Translations under genes and position numbers: made by a program
Part shown: positions 8,762 to 16,970 of the stretch, one piece after another
Layout: each line of letters starts with the position of its first letter
How positions within the stretch are numbered: position 1 is the first letter of the stretch
The notes under the pieces: model-generated
Database searches by the model: none
Told to the model about the DNA's origin: nothing
Seen by the model: only the letters and a program-made list of their open reading frames with translations
NCBI RefSeq assembly: GCF_904848625.1
Contig: NZ_CAJHCP010000017.1
Coordinates: 1 to 64,000, forward strand
Length of the DNA: 64,000 nucleotides
Direction: 5' to 3'
Origin: Paraburkholderia metrosideri
GTDB lineage: Bacteria; Pseudomonadota; Gammaproteobacteria; Burkholderiales; Burkholderiaceae

Positions 8762-9799
8762 TTAGCGCGAGCGCCGCTGCACATAAACCGCCGCGACGAT
8801 AATGCCGGCCTTCACCACGAGTGCCGCCGCATCGGGGATACCGTGCGCAAGCAGCGTGTAACGCAGCAACTGGATGATCAGCGCGCCAATCAGCGTGCCG
8901 CCGATATACGCCTTGCCGCCCGTCAACGCCGTACCGCCAACCGCCACCGCTGCAATCGCGTCGAGTTCGACGCCGAGGCCGACCACGTTCGCATCGGATG
9001 ACGAGTTCACCGAGATCGAGATCAGGCCGGCGAGACCTGCCAGAGCCGCGCACAACGTGTACGCGATCAACTTGACGGTGGCCGTCGGTACGCCGCACAG
9101 ATACGCGGCTTTTTCGTTGCCGCCGGTAATCAGCAGGTATTGACCGAACAGCGTCTTGCGAACCACCCACACGAAAATCGCGACCAGCGCCAGCATCAGC
9201 AGAACCTGGAAGGGCACGCCGGCGACCTTGCCGAGCGCGATCCACTGGAATGCCGGTGTGTTGAACGCTTGCAGACTGCCGTCGGTGACAACCTGCGCGA
9301 TCCCGCGTCCGGCGATGAACAGCACCAGCGTCGCGACAATCGGCTGAACGGATAGCCTCGTCACCAGCAAGCCGTTGAACACGCCGCACAACCCGGCAGC
9401 CAGCACCGGCAGCACGAATGCAAGCGCGATCCCGCCAGGCCCCGCGATGTTCAGGAACAGCATCGGCGCGAGCGCACCGGAAATCGCCATCGACGCACCC
9501 ACCGACAGATCGATCCCGCCCGTCGCCACCACCAGCGTCATGCCGATGCCGACGATCACGATCGTCACCACCTGCGTCATGTTCACGTTGAAGGTTTGCA
9601 GCGACCAGAAGTGCGGCGTGAAGATCAGGTTGAACAGCACCATCGCGAGCAGCACGATGACTTCGCGCTGCATCGCCAGATGCCGCCACTTCTGCACGGT
9701 GGACGATGCTTTGGTGCGGGTCGCGGCAGCGGGCGTGGAGCCGGTGTCGAGCTGGCGCACTTCGGGTTGCAGTGTTTCGGTATGCAGCTTAAGCGCCAT
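8762..9799 (-). CDS. ytfT: Sugar ABC transporter permease (YtfT-like)
   Basis: A 345-residue inner-membrane permease of the CUT2 class with motifs GGIDLSVGASMAISGALAP near residue 98 and GGTALTGGKAYIGGTLIGALI near the C-terminus. Roughly 40 N-terminal residues are polar and cytosolic. The start codon overlaps the end of the ATPase gene by 11 bp, with a GGAGGG ribosome site inside that gene, indicating translational coupling. It is expected to form a heterodimeric channel with the neighbouring YjfF-like permease, both driven by the two-domain ATPase. Substrate is inferred only from the YtfQ-like binding protein. Confidence 0.87.
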   Translation of the reverse strand: MALKLHTETLQPEVRQLDTGSTPAAATRTKASSTVQKWRHLAMQREVIVLLAMVLFNLIFTPHFWSLQTFNVNMTQVVTIVIVGIGMTLVVATGGIDLSVGASMAISGALAPMLFLNIAGPGGIALAFVLPVLAAGLCGVFNGLLVTRLSVQPIVATLVLFIAGRGIAQVVTDGSLQAFNTPAFQWIALGKVAGVPFQVLLMLALVAIFVWVVRKTLFGQYLLITGGNEKAAYLCGVPTATVKLIAYTLCAALAGLAGLISISVNSSSDANVVGLGVELDAIAAVAVGGTALTGGKAYIGGTLIGALIIQLLRYTLLAHGIPDAAALVVKAGIIVAAVYVQRRSR

Positions 9800-11423
9800 G
9801 ACGGTCGCCCTCCAACGCGTCTTCGATATGGGCGGCGTTCGCCGTTTGCGCGGCGTCGGCCAGTTGCGAATGACCTTCGCTGCCGTAGGCGATCGCGTCC
9901 ATGATCGCGGTCTCGCTCATCTCGGCGCCATTCAGTTCGGCGACCGTGCGGCCGTCGCGGATCACCACCGCGCGGTCGGCCACGGCGGTCAGCTCTTCCA
10001 GTTCGGATGCGGACAGCAGCACCGCGAGGCCCGCGTCGCGCAATTCGCGGACGATTTTCGCGACATCCGCTTTCGCGCCGACGTCGATGCCACGCGTCGG
10101 CTCGTCGAGCAGCAGCAGCGACGGCTCAGCGGCGAGCCAGCGCGCCAGCAGAACCTTCTGCTGATTGCCGCCCGAGAGTTCGCGAATCGGTTGATCGGCG
10201 GAACGCAGTTTGATGCCGAGCGAGGCGATGAAGCGGTCGACAATCACCTGCTGCTTTTTCACATCGACCACGCCGTTTTTCGCCAGCGTGCGCAGGCAGA
10301 CCAGCGTGAGGTTGTCGCGCACCGAGAGCTCGGGGACGATACCTTCGCCCTTGCGGTCTTCGGTCAGATACGCGAGGCCGCGTGCGATCGCATCTTGCGG
10401 CGACTTCAGCGTGACCGCTTCGCCGCCAATCGACAACGAACCTTGCTCCAGCGGATCGGCGCCGAACATCAGCCGCATGGTTTCGGTACGGCCCGAGCCG
10501 AGCAGACCTGCGAGGCCCACCGCTTCGCCCGCGTGCACCGCGAGCGACACGTCGTTCACCTTCGGATGTGCGCTCAGTTGAGTCGCGGCAATCGCCTGCT
10601 TGCCGCGCCGCGCCAGATTGGCTTCGCGCGAGGCGGTGTCTTCCTGCACGACGGCGGCCAACGTACGGCCAAGCATCGTCGTGACGAGTTGCAGCTTGTC
10701 CATCTCGGCCATCGTGCTTTGCGCGACGGTCTGACCATCGCGCATCACGGTGACGCGATCACACAGCGCATACAGCTCGTCGAGCCGGTGCGACACGAAG
10801 ATCACCGCGCGGCCGTCGTCGCGCAGCTTGCGCACGACGGTGAACAGCAGTTCCACTTCGCGTTCATCGAGCGACGACGTGGACTCGTCCATGATTACCA
10901 TCTTCGCGTCCGACGACACCGCGCGTGCCAGCGCCACCATCTGCTGGATCGCGGTCGAATAGCGGCCAACCGGTTTTTTCACATCGATCTGCAAGCCGAA
11001 CGATTCGAGCAGCGCGGCGGCGCGTTGCTGCACCGCGCGCCAATCGATCAAACCGTAACGACGCGGCTCGCGGCCCAGAAAAATGTTTTCCGCGACCGAG
11101 CGGAACGGCACCAGGTTGATCTCCTGATAGATCGTGCTGATGCCCGCTTCACGCGCCTGCTTCGGCGTGCGGAAATCGACTTCGCGGCCTTCGAAGCGCA
11201 CGCTGCCCGACCCTCGCCGATAGGCGCCGGTCAGGATCTTGATCATGGTCGATTTGCCCGCGCCGTTCTGGCCGATCAGCGCGTGGACTTCGCCTGCGGC
11301 GACGCTCAGATTTGCGCCCCGCAATGCGGGTACGCCGCCAAAGCTGATGCCGATGTCCTGCATCTCAAGCAGCGGCGAACGGGTAAGGGGGGAGTGTGGC
11401 GTCTGCGTGCCGGATTCCGTCAC
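9789..11423 (-). CDS. ytfR: Sugar ABC transporter ATP-binding protein, two NBDs (YtfR-like)
   Basis: A 544-residue cytosolic ATPase made of two tandem ABC domains, as in RbsA/YtfR. The first domain has Walker A GQNGAGKST near residue 55 and MVIMDESTSSLD as Walker B. The second has the variant loop GLLGSGRTE in place of a canonical Walker A, signature LSGGNQQKVLLARWL, and LLLLDEPTRGID. Asymmetry with one degenerate ATP site is normal for this class. It starts at GTG 11423 with AGGAGG upstream. It overlaps ytfT by 11 bp and lies 251 bp after the binding-protein gene; that gap holds two strong hairpins that could set the expression ratio. Confidence 0.92.
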   Translation of the reverse strand: MTESGTQTPHSPLTRSPLLEMQDIGISFGGVPALRGANLSVAAGEVHALIGQNGAGKSTMIKILTGAYRRGSGSVRFEGREVDFRTPKQAREAGISTIYQEINLVPFRSVAENIFLGREPRRYGLIDWRAVQQRAAALLESFGLQIDVKKPVGRYSTAIQQMVALARAVSSDAKMVIMDESTSSLDEREVELLFTVVRKLRDDGRAVIFVSHRLDELYALCDRVTVMRDGQTVAQSTMAEMDKLQLVTTMLGRTLAAVVQEDTASREANLARRGKQAIAATQLSAHPKVNDVSLAVHAGEAVGLAGLLGSGRTETMRLMFGADPLEQGSLSIGGEAVTLKSPQDAIARGLAYLTEDRKGEGIVPELSVRDNLTLVCLRTLAKNGVVDVKKQQVIVDRFIASLGIKLRSADQPIRELSGGNQQKVLLARWLAAEPSLLLLDEPTRGIDVGAKADVAKIVRELRDAGLAVLLSASELEELTAVADRAVVIRDGRTVAELNGAEMSETAIMDAIAYGSEGHSQLADAAQTANAAHIEDALEGDRHGA

Positions 11424-11541
11424 GGGGTGTCCTCCTGATGCGGGTGCTGCGTGTGCCGCACGGGCAAAGTGCCGTGCATGTCCGGACTCGATGCAGGGGC
11501 GTCTCAGATCGTTGTCGGATCATGTTACGCCGCATAAAAGC

Positions 11542-11630
11542 GAAGCGACGGTCCGTGCAATCACGGGCACGTCGCTTCGAACCCTTCCCGTCACCCGCTT
11601 CCCGAGGAGACGGTTGTCAAAGCGGGTGAC
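11542..11630 (-). promoter_or_regulatory. Two intercistronic hairpins between ytfQ and ytfR
   Basis: There are two perfect stems in the 251-bp gap: GAAGCGACG (11542-11550) with CGTCGCTTC (11570-11578), extended by an inner CCGTG/CACGG pairing, and GTCACCCGCTT (11590-11600) with AAGCGGGTGAC (11620-11630). Neither is followed by a T-run on the minus strand. Such hairpins after a binding-protein gene commonly protect the upstream message or limit read-through, giving more binding protein than ATPase. Confidence 0.6.
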
Positions 11631-11674
11631 TTTCCTGCTGCAACGCTTCTCTACAGCTGATCGTGGCTAGTCGA

Positions 11675-12694
11675 TCAGTAGCCGTACTGCATGTTCTGCT
11701 GGACGTTGTCCTTGTCGTAGAACTTGTCGGACACCTTGACCCACGTCGGGATCTTTTCGCCCTTCGCGTAACGCTGTGCGACGTCGCAGGCGAGCGGGCC
11801 GAAGAACGGGCTCGACTGCACGCTTGCGCCGAGTTCGCCGGCAGCGATGGCGTCCATGCCGCCCTTGGTGCCGTCGATCGTCACGACCTGGATGTCCTTG
11901 CCCGGCTGCTTGCCCGCAGCCTTGATCGCGGCAATCGCGCCGAGCGCCATTTCGTCGTTATGCGCGTAGACCGCGGTCACGTCCGGATGCGCCTGGAGCA
12001 GCGTTTCCATCACCTTGCGGCCGGTGTCGCGTGCGAAGTCGCCGCTTTGCGACGCGATGATCGTCATGCCCGGGTTCTTCGCGATGACTTCGTCGAAGCC
12101 CTTCTTGCGATCGTTTGCCGCCGACGCGCCGGTCGTGCCTTCGAGTTCGATGATCTTCGCCTTGCCGCCGGTCGCTTTCACGAGCCAGTCAGCGGCGCGA
12201 TGGCCTTGATCGATAAAGTCCGAGCCGATGAACGTGATGTAGTCGCGGCCTGCCTTCGCCACCGATTGATCGACGTCACGGTCGACGAGAATCACCGGAA
12301 TGCCGGCCTTTTTCGCTTGCAGCACGATCGGTGCGAGCGGCTTTTCTTCGCGCGGCGGGAACACCAGCAGATCGACGTGCTGCGCGATCATGCTTTGAAT
12401 GTCCGAGACCTGCTTGGAGTTGGAGCCGTTGGCGTCGGTCATCACGACCTGCCAGCCGCATTTCGCGGCGACGTCCTTGAACGACTTGGTTTCCGCGAGA
12501 CGCCACGGATTGTTGCTTTCGGTCTGTGCGAAGCCGACTTTCAGCGGGGTCTTGGCCGGCAGCTTGGGCAATGCGTCGTCAGCGTGCGCGGTGGCGACGC
12601 CGAGACCGATTGCCAGGGCCAGCAGTGAACCTGCCAGCGGACGAATCTGATGCTTGCGCGCGAGTTTGCGCGACTGCGTATTGAGCGACGCCAT
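11675..12694 (-). CDS. ytfQ: Periplasmic sugar-binding protein (YtfQ-like)
   Basis: A 339-residue substrate-binding protein of the periplasmic-binding-protein I fold. The N-terminus has a basic region, a hydrophobic core and a TAHADD cleavage-like site near residue 37. The mature sequence matches remembered E. coli YtfQ features: VGFAQTESNNPWRLAET, then ELEGTTGASAANDRKKGFDE, then SQSGDFARDTGRKVME, then AVYAHNDEMALGAI, and a C-terminal tail ending QYGY as YtfQ ends MGY. YtfQ binds galactofuranose. With an aldose epimerase nearby, furanose or pyranose galactose or arabinose are plausible ligands. It is the first gene of the leftward transport operon and lies 115 bp after the repressor stop, with an AT-rich operator-like site in between. 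Confidence 0.9.
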   Translation of the reverse strand: MASLNTQSRKLARKHQIRPLAGSLLALAIGLGVATAHADDALPKLPAKTPLKVGFAQTESNNPWRLAETKSFKDVAAKCGWQVVMTDANGSNSKQVSDIQSMIAQHVDLLVFPPREEKPLAPIVLQAKKAGIPVILVDRDVDQSVAKAGRDYITFIGSDFIDQGHRAADWLVKATGGKAKIIELEGTTGASAANDRKKGFDEVIAKNPGMTIIASQSGDFARDTGRKVMETLLQAHPDVTAVYAHNDEMALGAIAAIKAAGKQPGKDIQVVTIDGTKGGMDAIAAGELGASVQSSPFFGPLACDVAQRYAKGEKIPTWVKVSDKFYDKDNVQQNMQYGY

Positions 12695-12794
12695 GTCTTC
12701 CTCCAGTACCTGGTGAGGTAGGTGTGTATTTGCTTTTGTGTTTCTGTTGCCGGTCGCGCCGTTGTGCTTGACCGGACGTGCCGATTATTCCACT

Positions 12795-12836
12795 CAGAAT
12801 TATTATCGGTCAATCACTAATAATATTAATTATTGG
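12795..12836. promoter_or_regulatory. Putative LacI-type operator upstream of ytfQ
   Basis: An AT-rich element containing CACTAATAATATT (from 12815) straddles the last codons of the repressor gene and the ytfQ promoter region. The core ACTAATAATAT recurs at 13961-13971 and 14050-14060 between the divergent repressor and epimerase genes. Three copies at exactly the expected promoters in a GC-rich genome point to binding by the local regulator. Confidence 0.5.
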
Positions 12837-13892
12837 TTTTTTTGCCTCGGTAATTACCCTGACCGATGCGCGTTCGACCAGCGGACCATCGAGCTTGACC
12901 ATCCGGTGACGCACCGGCGCACCGGCGGCGCGGTTGTGTTCCTCCTGTAGCAGGGTTTCGACGGCCCAGCGTCCCAGTTCGTAGTTCGGCAGCACGACGG
13001 TGGAGAGCGGGGGGTGCGTGTGGCGGGCGATTTCCTGGTCGTCGTAGCCGAGTACCGACACGTCTTCGGGCACCCGCAACCCGAGTTGCTTCAACGCTTC
13101 GATTGCGCCGATCGCGGTCAGGTCGTTCGCGCAGAAAATCGCGGTGGGCGGATTGGCTTCGCGCATTAGCGAAAGCGTCAGTTCGAAGCCGAGACCCGAG
13201 CTCCAGTCGCCGTCGCGCACGAGTTCTTGCGCGTAGGGCAGGTCAGCGGTGGCGAGGGCGGTGCGATAGCCTTTCAGGCGATCTTTCGACGCGTCCTGCC
13301 ACGGTTCGCCGTTGATAAAGCCGATCCGCCGATGCCCGGATTGCAGCAGGTAGTCGGTGGCGAGATGACCGCCCGCGACCTCCGCCGGGACCACCGACGA
13401 AAACCCGCCATCGCCCGTGTAGCAGTTCAGCAGCACGGTTGGAATCTGCGATAGCGCTGCGGGTGGCGTCACCTTGCGCGTGTAGACCGTCGAGTAGATC
13501 ACGCCGAACACGTGCGGATTCGTGAGCACCGTGTCGAGCACCTGCTTCTCGATGTCGGCATTGCCGTGCGTCGAGTAGACGGCCAGCATTTTGCCGGCCG
13601 CATACGCGGCGTCGCGCGCGCCGTCGGCATTCACCACGGGGTGCGGGCTGGTTGAAATTTCGTCGGCGAGGTAGACGATCAGATTGCGCTCATCCGTCGA
13701 TGTCGCGACCGGTTCGCGCAGCGACAGCCGGTAGCCGAGATCGTGCGCGGCCTTCAGCACCTTGTTGCGGGTGGCCTCGGAGAACTTCGCGCCGGTCGCG
13801 TTGTTCAGGACTAGCGAGACAGTGGATTGCGACACGCCAGTGAGCTTGGCGATGTCAGTCATGGTCGGACGTCGTTGAGTCGATTTTTTCAT
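12810..13892 (-). CDS. LacI-family transcriptional regulator
   Basis: A 360-residue sugar-responsive repressor. An N-terminal HTH (residues about 8-28: MTDIAKLTGVSQSTVSLVLN) is followed by the hinge and a periplasmic-binding-like effector domain with typical blocks RLKGYRTAL and CANDLTAIGAIEALKQLG. The ATG at 13892 (MKKSTQRR) is chosen over an upstream frame because it places the HTH close to the N-terminus as usual. It lies between the sugar transport operon (same direction, downstream) and the divergent epimerase, and very probably controls both through the ACTAATAATAT sites. Its inducer would be the transported sugar or a derivative. The last codons overlap one candidate operator. Confidence 0.9.
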   Translation of the reverse strand: MKKSTQRRPTMTDIAKLTGVSQSTVSLVLNNATGAKFSEATRNKVLKAAHDLGYRLSLREPVATSTDERNLIVYLADEISTSPHPVVNADGARDAAYAAGKMLAVYSTHGNADIEKQVLDTVLTNPHVFGVIYSTVYTRKVTPPAALSQIPTVLLNCYTGDGGFSSVVPAEVAGGHLATDYLLQSGHRRIGFINGEPWQDASKDRLKGYRTALATADLPYAQELVRDGDWSSGLGFELTLSLMREANPPTAIFCANDLTAIGAIEALKQLGLRVPEDVSVLGYDDQEIARHTHPPLSTVVLPNYELGRWAVETLLQEEHNRAAGAPVRHRMVKLDGPLVERASVRVITEAKKPIINIISD

Positions 13893-13960
13893 TGGGCGGG
13901 CCGCGCTGTGGCGGCGCGAAAGCAGGGGCATGCCGTGGGCATCGTGATGCTGACGGTACC

Positions 13961-14060
13961 ACTAATAATATGCGCGCGGCAACGCGCGCTAACCCGCCAT
14001 TTGGGACTTTTATGCGTAGTGCGGAGAGGTCCGGTAAGAGAAATTTATTACTAATAATAT
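13961..14060. promoter_or_regulatory. Divergent promoter region with two operator-like repeats
   Basis: The core ACTAATAATAT occurs at 13961-13971 and 14050-14060 in the same orientation, 89 bp apart. The gap separates the leftward LacI gene (start 13892) from the rightward epimerase (start 14202). The spacing would allow looping between two repressor dimers. It resembles the element ahead of ytfQ. Confidence 0.5.
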
Positions 14061-14201
14061 TGACCAATGGGCTTTGTCGTGCGATTCTCGGTCGCGCGGA
14101 CTCCGATAAGTCCGTCGGCCGCGCGCTGTGCGCGGCACGCTACAGGAGACACCGATGCGCGTATTTGCCGCCATCCGCCCGAGGCCTCGCCTCTTCTGAC
14201 C

Positions 14202-15185
14202 ATGCGCGACGTTTCCTTGAATTCAATTCCAACGATTGCCACCGACCTCGCGTGGCTCGACGATCCCGTGATTGCAGCCGGGCTTGTTACTCTGCAGGCC
14301 GGTGCGCTGCGAGCCGTGCTCGCGCCCAACGTGGGCGGTGCGCTTGCGGCTTTCTACGAAATCACGCCTGACGGTCCGCTGCACTGGCTGCGGCCCGCCG
14401 TGCCGGAAGCGTTTGTTGAGCGCGATCCGCTGAAGATGGCGAGTTTTCCGCTGTTTCCGTATTGCAACCGGATTCGCGACGCGCGTTTCGAGTTCGACGG
14501 CGCGACCGTCGATCTGACCGGCAATGACCTTCGCTTCGCGCATGCGCTGCATGGGAATGCGTGGCGGCATCCGTGGCAGGTCGGCGCGCGCACGGAAAGC
14601 GCGGTGGAGTTGCAGTTTGAACACCAACCGGACGCGGGCGTGCCGGGCGACTGGCCGTTTCGTTATCGCGCGCAACAGCGTGTCGAGTTGCGTGACGGGG
14701 CGCTGCACATCACGATGTCCGCGCAAAACCTGAGCTCACGGCCCATGCCGTTCGGGATGGGGCATCACCCGTACTATCCGCGCACCGCGCAGACCCGCGT
14801 GCATGCGAACGTGCAGGCAATGTGGCATGCCGACGCCGACGTGTTGCCGACGCATCTTGGTCCGCATCCCGCGGTCGACGCGCTGCGCGACGGCATGTCG
14901 GCCGATGCGTTCGACCTCGACAATAACTTCGCCAACTGGTCGCGCGAGGCGGTGATTGCATGGCCCGACGAACACCGTCAACTGACGATGACCGCCGAAG
15001 CGCCGTTCGATCACATGGTGGTTTTCGCGCCGGCCAACGATCCGCAACTGTGTGTGGAACCGGTGACGAACACTACCGATTCGTTCAATGCCGCAGGTCA
15101 GCGCGAACAGGTAGGCGGCTGCGTGTTGCAGCCGGGCGAGGAGATTGCCGCGACGCTAACGTGGACGCCGCTGCGGGCTTCGTGA
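14202..15185 (+). CDS. Aldose 1-epimerase
   Basis: A 327-residue mutarotase-family enzyme interconverting alpha and beta anomers of free aldoses. Diagnostic pieces are NVGGALAAFYEI near the start, PYCNRIRD, HALHGNAWRHPW with a conserved His, GMGHHPYYP with the catalytic His pair, and QLCVEPVTN with the catalytic Glu region near the C-terminus. The ATG at 14202 is preferred to a frame open from 14067, whose first 45 residues look untranslated. It is divergent from the LacI regulator and the YtfQRT-YjfF-like importer, so it probably prepares the incoming sugar (galactose- or arabinose-like) for catabolism. A strong palindromic terminator follows. Confidence 0.9.
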   Translation: MRDVSLNSIPTIATDLAWLDDPVIAAGLVTLQAGALRAVLAPNVGGALAAFYEITPDGPLHWLRPAVPEAFVERDPLKMASFPLFPYCNRIRDARFEFDGATVDLTGNDLRFAHALHGNAWRHPWQVGARTESAVELQFEHQPDAGVPGDWPFRYRAQQRVELRDGALHITMSAQNLSSRPMPFGMGHHPYYPRTAQTRVHANVQAMWHADADVLPTHLGPHPAVDALRDGMSADAFDLDNNFANWSREAVIAWPDEHRQLTMTAEAPFDHMVVFAPANDPQLCVEPVTNTTDSFNAAGQREQVGGCVLQPGEEIAATLTWTPLRAS

Positions 15186-15217
15186 CGGCGGTTGACTCCT
15201 TGTGGCGTTACACAAAA

Positions 15218-15247
15218 GGAAAGGGGCGGCATATGCCGCCCCTTTCC
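15218..15247. terminator. Bidirectional terminator between convergent genes
   Basis: A perfect 30-bp palindrome reading GGAAAGGGGCGGCAT then its complement, sitting between the converging epimerase and endonuclease/phosphatase genes. There is no long T-run, but the stem is very stable and placed to stop both transcripts. Confidence 0.75.
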
Positions 15248-15263
15248 GTTGACGCCAACCCGG

Positions 15264-16061
15264 TCACTCCACCCGCAACCGCGCCATATACGGCAAATGA
15301 TCCGACAGCCACGCGGTTTCCTGCGTCGGCTGAATCCATTCGACGGGTTGCATACCGCGTATGAACATCTTGTCGAGCGCGAGCGCCGGTGAGAACGCCG
15401 GAAACGTGCGGCCCGATTCTCCCAGCAAGGTCGCCACTTCCTGCAAACCGTGCTCGCGAAACAGCGGCACCGAGTCGTTGCGCCAGTCGTTGAAATCGCC
15501 GGCTAGCACGAGCGGGCCTTCCGGCGCTTCCTTTTCGATCCAGTTCGCGATCCAGTGCATCTGCCGCAGACGCGCCGGCCGCGTGAGCGCGAGGTGCGCG
15601 CACAGCAGCGTGACCGAGTGACCGCCGAAAGTCGCGCGCGCTACCAGCAGACCACGCTTCTCGAAGCGATGTGCGGAGATGTCCCAGCGTCCGCCGAGGT
15701 CGAGCGGATGCGGCGACAGAATCGCATTGCCGTGCCTCCAGGACGGCTTGAACACATTCGGCCCAAGCGCGACTTCGAGTTCCAGCGCCCGGGCGATCTC
15801 GGTGGCCTGGCAATGCCAGACGTCGTTTAAAGGATCGTCGATCGGCGCGCCGAAACTGCTGGCCAGCACGGGCGATGGCATACGCCGCGCCATGGCTTCC
15901 TGCAGGAAATAGGCGTCGGCGTGAGTCGACTGAACCCAGCGCTGCATGGCCTGCCACGCCTGAAAACCTAACGGTGTACGGCCTTTGTGCAGGTTCCAGC
16001 TCACCGCGACGAAATCGTTCGGCGCGAGGTTCTCGCGGATCAATTCTTCTGGGTTTCGCAT
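15264..16061 (-). CDS. Endonuclease/exonuclease/phosphatase-fold protein
   Basis: A 265-residue metal-dependent phosphoesterase-fold enzyme. The motifs are in family order: VSWNLHKG (metal Asn), YFLQEA (metal Glu), LLCAHLAL, VLAGDFNDWRND (Asp/Asn pair) and WLSDHLPYMARLRV (terminal Asp-His). No signal peptide is seen, so it acts in the cytosol. Substrates in this family range from DNA abasic sites to phosphoinositides and lipids, so the specific reaction cannot be read here. It ends against the epimerase terminator and is followed by a secreted protein gene in the same direction 90 bp upstream. Confidence 0.87.
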   Translation of the reverse strand: MRNPEELIRENLAPNDFVAVSWNLHKGRTPLGFQAWQAMQRWVQSTHADAYFLQEAMARRMPSPVLASSFGAPIDDPLNDVWHCQATEIARALELEVALGPNVFKPSWRHGNAILSPHPLDLGGRWDISAHRFEKRGLLVARATFGGHSVTLLCAHLALTRPARLRQMHWIANWIEKEAPEGPLVLAGDFNDWRNDSVPLFREHGLQEVATLLGESGRTFPAFSPALALDKMFIRGMQPVEWIQPTQETAWLSDHLPYMARLRVE

Positions 16062-16152
16062 GCCGCGTTATCCACGTGTTCTGTTTTGAGGGCTTGATTG
16101 ACGCGCGCTGTTGCTTGCCTCGTGGCTGCCGTCACGGCGCGCGGGTCTCATA

Positions 16153-16677
16153 TCAGTTTGCATTGTTGGCCGCGTCGCTGGCCGCACTGCCAGTGTCCGT
16201 GAGATTGGCGCGCACGCGGTAGACCAGGTTCGGATTTTTGTCGACGATCGTCCAGCTCGCCCATTGGCCGGCCGGCGCAATTAAGCCCGGATGGCTCGCG
16301 TTCACCTGACGCGGTTGTGGCGGCAATTTGCAGCCGGTGTCGGTTTGCTGCGCGGCGTCGTCTTCCAGCGTTTCCTGCGTGTCGATTGACAGCGTCACCT
16401 GGTTCGCGTCCGCGCGCAATGGCGAAACCGTCAACGTGCGCGACAGATCGATGCTGCCGCCCGGCTGATCCTTACAGCCGACGTTATGTTGGACCATCTT
16501 GTGATGCGTGTCCGTGCGCGCCTGGCCGACGGTGGTGGTGCCGTCGAACGAATCGATCTGCTGGCCGTCGCGCATCACCTGCAACTGCCATTGCACGACC
16601 TGCGGCTGCGGCCGTTGTTGCGCGTTTGCAAGCAACGAAGTGCCGAACAGCACGGCCACGATACTGATTTTCCACAT
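16153..16677 (-). CDS. Secreted hypothetical protein
   Basis: A 174-residue protein with a clear Sec signal peptide (MWKISIVAVLFGTSLLANAQ, cleavage after ANA). The mature part is beta-rich with two cysteines (VGCKDQ and TGCKLPP) that could form a periplasmic disulfide. Blocks such as WQLQVMRDGQQIDSF suggest a small beta-barrel or lipocalin-like domain, but no family was recognised with confidence. It is transcribed leftward ahead of the EEP gene with about a 90-bp gap. Confidence 0.65.
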   Translation of the reverse strand: MWKISIVAVLFGTSLLANAQQRPQPQVVQWQLQVMRDGQQIDSFDGTTTVGQARTDTHHKMVQHNVGCKDQPGGSIDLSRTLTVSPLRADANQVTLSIDTQETLEDDAAQQTDTGCKLPPQPRQVNASHPGLIAPAGQWASWTIVDKNPNLVYRVRANLTDTGSAASDAANNAN

Positions 16678-16970
16678 AGAAGGAATCTCCGGTCACTGCG
16701 CCGGCCCGAGGCGTCAAAGGGCCATCTTACCCCCGATAGGGGCAACGATTTTCTGACACGTCAAACGGGGCCGGGTTCAGCAACAATCCATTTCAGATAA
16801 GGACGCTTATTGGCGAAAACAACCTGTCGCCGCCGCCATGTTCCAGCCATGCCGTTAGCAGCAGAGCCATGAGACTGCTGGCTTGCACGGGAATATGTCC
16901 TCGCTACACTGGGCTTGAAACGGTGCTCATCAGGCGCCGTCATAGCAGCACCAGCCAGACGGGGTAAGCG

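Noticed and set aside
7688..9001. Long rightward frame opposite the permease genes
   Set aside because: Gln/Arg/His-rich antisense translation of two confident permeases, with no protein-like pattern.
9375..11438. Very long rightward open frame opposite the transport ATPase
   Set aside because: It is the antisense of a clear ABC ATPase; GC-rich codon bias keeps antisense frames open. Its translation is Arg/His/Asp-rich with no domain.
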